A stretch of 37,459 nt of DNA from Algirhabdus cladophorae (GTDB lineage Bacteria; Pseudomonadota; Alphaproteobacteria; Rhodobacterales; Rhodobacteraceae): the NCBI RefSeq assembly GCF_044772865.1, contig NZ_CP173031.1:1-37459 (forward strand), given 5' to 3'. The notes under the pieces are model-generated. The model was not told where the DNA came from and searched no databases. It saw only the letters and a list, made by a program, of their open reading frames with translations. This document shows positions 33,901 to 37,459 of this stretch, in pieces (the first letter of the stretch is position 1; the number at the start of each line of letters is the position of its first letter). The translations under genes were made by a program, and so were the position numbers.

Positions 33901-36900
33901 GGCGACAGCCACAGCTTTGAGGTGTCTGACGACCGGTTTGAAGTTGTGGACGGCGCGCTGCAGCTCAAAGAGGGGCTCAGCCTTGATCACGAAGAGGCGG
34001 CGCAAATTGATGTTGAGGTCACTGTGACCGACAGCGCGGGAGCGTCCCTGAGCGAAAGCTTTGTCATTGATGTGGCGGATGTGAACGAAGGTCCGTCAGC
34101 GGTTGCTTTGTCTGGGGGGTCTGTTGCGGAAAACGCCAGTGGTGCGGTTGTTGGGACGCTGTCGGTGATTGATCCTGATGCGGGCGACAGCCACAGCTTT
34201 GAGGTGTCTGACGACCGGTTTGAAGTTGTGGACGGCGCGCTGCAGCTCAAAGAGGGGCTCAGCCTTGATCACGAAGAGGCGGCGCAAATTGATGTTGAGG
34301 TCACTGTGACCGACAGCGCGGGAGCGTCCCTGAGCGAAAGCTTTGTCATTGATGTGGCGGATGTGAACGAAGGTCCGTCAGCGGTTGCTTTGTCTGGGGG
34401 GTCTGTTGCGGAAAACGCCAGTGGTGCGGTTGTTGGGACGCTGTCGGTGATTGATCCTGATGCGGGCGACAGCCACAGCTTTGAGGTGTCTGACGACCGG
34501 TTTGAAGTTGTGGACGGCGCGCTGCAGCTCAAAGAGGGGCTCAGCCTTGATCACGAAGAGGCGGCGCAAATTGATGTTGAGGTCACTGTGACCGACAGCG
34601 CGGGAGCGTCCCTGAGCGAAAGCTTTGTCATTGATGTGGCGGATGTGAACGAAGGTCCGTCAGCGGTTGCTTTGTCTGGGGGGTCTGTTGCGGAAAACGC
34701 CAGTGGTGCGGTTGTTGGGACGCTGTCGGTGATTGATCCTGATGCGGGCGACAGCCACAGCTTTGAGGTGTCTGACGACCGGTTTGAAGTTGTGGACGGC
34801 GCGCTGCAGCTCAAAGAGGGGCTCAGCCTTGATCACGAAGAGGCGGCGCAAATTGATGTTGAGGTCACTGTGACCGACAGCGCGGGAGCGTCCCTGAGCG
34901 AAAGCTTTGTCATTGATGTGGCGGATGTGAACGAAGGTCCGTCAGCGGTTGCTTTGTCTGGGGGGTCTGTTGCGGAAAACGCCAGTGGTGCGGTTGTTGG
35001 GACGCTGTCGGTGATTGATCCTGATGCGGGCGACAGCCACAGCTTTGAGGTGTCTGACGACCGGTTTGAAGTTGTGGACGGCGCGCTGCAGCTCAAAGAG
35101 GGGCTCAGCCTTGATCACGAAGAGGCGGCGCAAATTGATGTTGAGGTCACTGTGACCGACAGCGCGGGAGCGTCCCTGAGCGAAAGCTTTGTCATTGATG
35201 TGGCGGATGTGAACGAAGGTCCGTCAGCGGTTGCTTTGTCTGGGGGGTCTGTTGCGGAAAACGCCAGTGGTGCGGTTGTTGGGACGCTGTCGGTGATTGA
35301 TCCTGATGCGGGCGACAGCCACAGCTTTGAGGTGTCTGACGACCGGTTTGAAGTTGTGGACGGCGCGCTGCAGCTCAAAGAGGGGCTCAGCCTTGATCAC
35401 GAAGAGGCGGCGCAAATTGATGTTGAGGTCACTGTGACCGACAGCGCGGGAGCGTCCCTGAGCGAAAGCTTTGTCATTGATGTGGCGGATGTGAACGAAG
35501 GTCCGTCAGCGGTTGCTTTGTCTGGGGGGTCTGTTGCGGAAAACGCCAGTGGTGCGGTTGTTGGGACGCTGTCGGTGATTGATCCTGATGCGGGCGACAG
35601 CCACAGCTTTGAGGTGTCTGACGACCGGTTTGAAGTTGTGGACGGCGCGCTGCAGCTCAAAGAGGGGCTCAGCCTTGATCACGAAGAGGCGGCGCAAATT
35701 GATGTTGAGGTCACTGTGACCGACAGCGCGGGAGCGTCCCTGAGCGAAAGCTTTGTCATTGATGTGGCGGATGTGAACGAAGGTCCGTCAGCGGTTGCTT
35801 TGTCTGGGGGGTCTGTTGCGGAAAACGCCAGTGGTGCGGTTGTTGGGACGCTGTCGGTGATTGATCCTGATGCGGGCGACAGCCACAGCTTTGAGGTGTC
35901 TGACGACCGGTTTGAAGTTGTGGACGGCGCGCTGCAGCTCAAAGAGGGGCTCAGCCTTGATCACGAAGAGGCGGCGCAAATTGATGTTGAGGTCACTGTG
36001 ACCGACAGCGCGGGAGCGTCCCTGAGCGAAAGCTTTGTCATTGATGTGGCGGATGTGAACGAAGGTCCGTCAGCGGTTGCTTTGTCTGGGGGGTCTGTTG
36101 CGGAAAACGCCAGTGGTGCGGTTGTTGGGACGCTGTCGGTGATTGATCCTGATGCGGGCGACAGCCACAGCTTTGAGGTGTCTGACGACCGGTTTGAAGT
36201 TGTGGACGGCGCGCTGCAGCTCAAAGAGGGGCTCAGCCTTGATCACGAAGAGGCGGCGCAAATTGATGTTGAGGTCACTGTGACCGACAGCGCGGGAGCG
36301 TCCCTGAGCGAAAGCTTTGTCATTGATGTGGCGGATGTGAACGAAGGTCCGTCAGCGGTTGCTTTGTCTGGGGGGTCTGTTGCGGAAAACGCCAGTGGTG
36401 CGGTTGTTGGGACGCTGTCGGTGATTGATCCTGATGCGGGCGACAGCCACAGCTTTGAGGTGTCTGACGACCGGTTTGAAGTTGTGGACGGCGCGCTGCA
36501 GCTCAAAGAGGGGCTCAGCCTTGATCACGAAGAGGCGGCGCAAATTGATGTTGAGGTCACTGTGACCGACAGCGCGGGAGCGTCCCTGAGCGAAAGCTTT
36601 GTCATTGATGTGGCGGATGTGAACGAAGGTCCGTCAGCGGTTGCTTTGTCTGGGGGGTCTGTTGCGGAAAACGCCAGTGGTGCGGTTGTTGGGACGCTGT
36701 CGGTGATTGATCCTGATGCGGGCGACAGCCACAGCTTTGAGGTGTCTGACGACCGGTTTGAAGTTGTGGACGGCGCGCTGCAGCTCAAAGAGGGGCTCAG
36801 CCTTGATCACGAAGAGGCGGCGCAAATTGATGTTGAGGTCACTGTGACCGACAGCGCGGGAGCGTCCCTGAGCGAAAGCTTTGTCATTGATGTGGCGGAT

Positions 36901-37459
36901 GTGAACGAAGGTCCGTCAGCGGTTGCTTTGTCTGGGGGGTCTGTTGCGGAAAACGCCAGTGGTGCGGTTGTTGGGACGCTGTCGGTGATTGATCCTGATG
37001 CGGGCGACAGCCACAGCTTTGAGGTGTCTGACGACCGGTTTGAAGTTGTGGACGGCGCGCTGCAGCTCAAAGAGGGGCTCAGCCTTGATCACGAAGAGGC
37101 GGCGCAAATTGATGTTGAGGTCACTGTGACCGACAGCGCGGGAGCGTCCCTGAGCGAAAGCTTTGTCATTGATGTGGCGGATGTGAACGAAGGTCCGTCA
37201 GCGGTTGCTTTGTCTGGGGGGTCTGTTGCGGAAAACGCCAGTGGTGCGGTTGTTGGGACGCTGTCGGTGATTGATCCTGATGCGGGCGACAGCCACAGCT
37301 TTGAGGTGTCTGACGACCGGTTTGAAGTTGTGGACGGCGCGCTGCAGCTCAAAGAGGGGCTCAGCCTTGATCACGAAGAGGCGGCGCAAATTGATGTTGA
37401 GGTCACTGTGACCGACAGCGCGGGAGCGTCCCTGAGCGAAAGCTTTGTCATTGATGTGG
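30997..37459 (+). CDS. Giant repeat adhesin, N-terminal part (runs off the window end)
   Basis: A GTG at 30997, with GTGAGG 6 nt upstream and an in-frame stop at 30982, opens a frame that stays open for 2154 codons to the last base. Residues 1-185 are acidic, Asp/Glu/Ser/Gln rich, with no Sec signal or membrane helix. From residue 186 the protein is 94-residue cadherin-like repeats, 20 complete plus 89 residues of the 21st. Each repeat has calcium-ligand-like motifs AEN, DPDAGD, LDHE and DVNE. Absence of a Sec signal and the divergent type I secretion genes support one-step secretion to the surface. Joining base 37459 to base 1 continues the frame into the PA14 part, for a total of 2736 residues. 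Alternative: if the molecule is linear here, the gene is merely truncated. Confidence 0.9.
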   Translation, partial: MEKSSDNVFGEDRSDHDGADDKEKVADAFSSKTVVSEEDQTRSALHYGSQKDGILSDTGQSGAPTAGDNEWVRDASDSFTEAKIVTEPSETSQTAQTQGAAKASPIEQTNNRAEIPSDNAELTQSPMQSQAFHENEQFALDQQTSEIEPSQVKKNTQSDFPETELANAQTTVPKSDDDIDVMPNRGPSAVALSGGSVAENASGAVVGTLSVIDPDAGDSHSFEVSDDRFEVVDGALQLKEGLSLDHEEAAQIDVEVTVTDSAGASLSESFVIDVADVNEGPSAVALSGGSVAENASGAVVGTLSVIDPDAGDSHSFEVSDDRFEVVDGALQLKEGLSLDHEEAAQIDVEVTVTDSAGASLSESFVIDVADVNEGPSAVALSGGSVAENASGAVVGTLSVIDPDAGDSHSFEVSDDRFEVVDGALQLKEGLSLDHEEAAQIDVEVTVTDSAGASLSESFVIDVADVNEGPSAVALSGGSVAENASGAVVGTLSVIDPDAGDSHSFEVSDDRFEVVDGALQLKEGLSLDHEEAAQIDVEVTVTDSAGASLSESFVIDVADVNEGPSAVALSGGSVAENASGAVVGTLSVIDPDAGDSHSFEVSDDRFEVVDGALQLKEGLSLDHEEAAQIDVEVTVTDSAGASLSESFVIDVADVNEGPSAVALSGGSVAENASGAVVGTLSVIDPDAGDSHSFEVSDDRFEVVDGALQLKEGLSLDHEEAAQIDVEVTVTDSAGASLSESFVIDVADVNEGPSAVALSGGSVAENASGAVVGTLSVIDPDAGDSHSFEVSDDRFEVVDGALQLKEGLSLDHEEAAQIDVEVTVTDSAGASLSESFVIDVADVNEGPSAVALSGGSVAENASGAVVGTLSVIDPDAGDSHSFEVSDDRFEVVDGALQLKEGLSLDHEEAAQIDVEVTVTDSAGASLSESFVIDVADVNEGPSAVALSGGSVAENASGAVVGTLSVIDPDAGDSHSFEVSDDRFEVVDGALQLKEGLSLDHEEAAQIDVEVTVTDSAGASLSESFVIDVADVNEGPSAVALSGGSVAENASGAVVGTLSVIDPDAGDSHSFEVSDDRFEVVDGALQLKEGLSLDHEEAAQIDVEVTVTDSAGASLSESFVIDVADVNEGPSAVALSGGSVAENASGAVVGTLSVIDPDAGDSHSFEVSDDRFEVVDGALQLKEGLSLDHEEAAQIDVEVTVTDSAGASLSESFVIDVADVNEGPSAVALSGGSVAENASGAVVGTLSVIDPDAGDSHSFEVSDDRFEVVDGALQLKEGLSLDHEEAAQIDVEVTVTDSAGASLSESFVIDVADVNEGPSAVALSGGSVAENASGAVVGTLSVIDPDAGDSHSFEVSDDRFEVVDGALQLKEGLSLDHEEAAQIDVEVTVTDSAGASLSESFVIDVADVNEGPSAVALSGGSVAENASGAVVGTLSVIDPDAGDSHSFEVSDDRFEVVDGALQLKEGLSLDHEEAAQIDVEVTVTDSAGASLSESFVIDVADVNEGPSAVALSGGSVAENASGAVVGTLSVIDPDAGDSHSFEVSDDRFEVVDGALQLKEGLSLDHEEAAQIDVEVTVTDSAGASLSESFVIDVADVNEGPSAVALSGGSVAENASGAVVGTLSVIDPDAGDSHSFEVSDDRFEVVDGALQLKEGLSLDHEEAAQIDVEVTVTDSAGASLSESFVIDVADVNEGPSAVALSGGSVAENASGAVVGTLSVIDPDAGDSHSFEVSDDRFEVVDGALQLKEGLSLDHEEAAQIDVEVTVTDSAGASLSESFVIDVADVNEGPSAVALSGGSVAENASGAVVGTLSVIDPDAGDSHSFEVSDDRFEVVDGALQLKEGLSLDHEEAAQIDVEVTVTDSAGASLSESFVIDVADVNEGPSAVALSGGSVAENASGAVVGTLSVIDPDAGDSHSFEVSDDRFEVVDGALQLKEGLSLDHEEAAQIDVEVTVTDSAGASLSESFVIDVADVNEGPSAVALSGGSVAENASGAVVGTLSVIDPDAGDSHSFEVSDDRFEVVDGALQLKEGLSLDHEEAAQIDVEVTVTDSAGASLSESFVIDVADVNEGPSAVALSGGSVAENASGAVVGTLSVIDPDAGDSHSFEVSDDRFEVVDGALQLKEGLSLDHEEAAQIDVEVTVTDSAGASLSESFVIDV
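31552..37459 (+). repeat. Tandem array: 21 copies of a 282-bp coding repeat
   Basis: The unit starts GGTCCGTCAGCGGTTGC and recurs every 282 bp from 31552. Twenty copies are complete, and copy 21 (from 37192) has 268 of 282 bases before the window ends. By eye, and by identical translations in every frame I compared, the copies are the same at DNA level, including third codon positions. That implies recent expansion or continuous homogenisation. The sequence departs from the repeat exactly at the window junction. Confidence 0.97.

Noticed and set aside
31464..37389. Minus-strand frames of 87 and 63 codons recurring in every repeat unit
   Set aside because: They are antisense shadows of the giant plus-strand frame. 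They recur only because the DNA repeat recurs, and they have Ser/Pro/Arg-rich unnatural composition.
31552..37459. Regular repeats considered as a CRISPR array or satellite
   Set aside because: Units are 282 bp, contiguous without spacers, a multiple of three, and keep one open coding frame with a cadherin-like translation.

Overview
This window looks like one small, complete circular plasmid of the repABC type from a marine alphaproteobacterium, most likely the Roseobacter group of the Rhodobacteraceae. The inference rests on the repABC replication genes with the matching 16-bp parS palindrome, TAXI-type TRAP and branched-chain-amino-acid-type ABC importers, paired sulfatases, a BKACE-family enzyme and moderate base composition. 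No rRNA, tRNA, CRISPR array, transposase, relaxase or conjugation gene was seen.

Layout. (1) Bases 1-1748 encode the C-terminal part of a large surface protein with two PA14 lectin-like domains. (2) Bases 2106-13921, minus strand, form one tightly packed 12-gene catabolic operon: cyclase-family hydrolase, cupin, SDR, 3-hydroxyacyl-CoA-dehydrogenase-like enzyme, five-gene Liv-type ABC importer, BKACE enzyme, sulfatase and FAD monooxygenase. A divergent IclR regulator sits at 14063-14809. (3) Bases 14875-19857, minus strand, hold a TAXI-type TRAP importer coupled to a second sulfatase, with a divergent glutathione S-transferase at 19947-20624. (4) Bases 20883-24753 are the replication and partition unit: three parS sites, repA, repB, a counter-transcribed RNA and repC, with a candidate origin inside repC. 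(5) Bases 24862-25475, minus strand, encode a Doc-family toxin with an AbrB/MazE-like antitoxin. (6) Bases 25706-30815, minus strand, encode an HlyD-type fusion protein and two ABC transporters of type I secretion. (7) From 30997 to the last base, plus strand, runs a giant open reading frame. It has an acidic N-terminus and then 21 copies of a 94-residue cadherin-like repeat that look identical at DNA level.

The main result is that regions 1 and 7 appear to be two ends of one gene. The last base of the window is codon position 1 and the first two bases complete that codon. Joining the ends gives an uninterrupted 8211-nt frame (2736 residues): acidic N-terminus, 21 cadherin-like repeats, two PA14 domains, acidic tail. 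It has no Sec signal and is transcribed divergently from the type I secretion genes, which fits a type I-secreted giant adhesin similar in layout to Marinomonas MpAFP.

The strangest result is that both ABC proteins next to the adhesin have lost the ATPase signature residues. Neither has a Walker A lysine, an LSGGQ motif or an H-loop histidine. Their reading frames are nevertheless intact and translationally coupled. This may be a secretion system that works without canonical ATP hydrolysis by its own ABC pair, or one powered by a partner encoded elsewhere.
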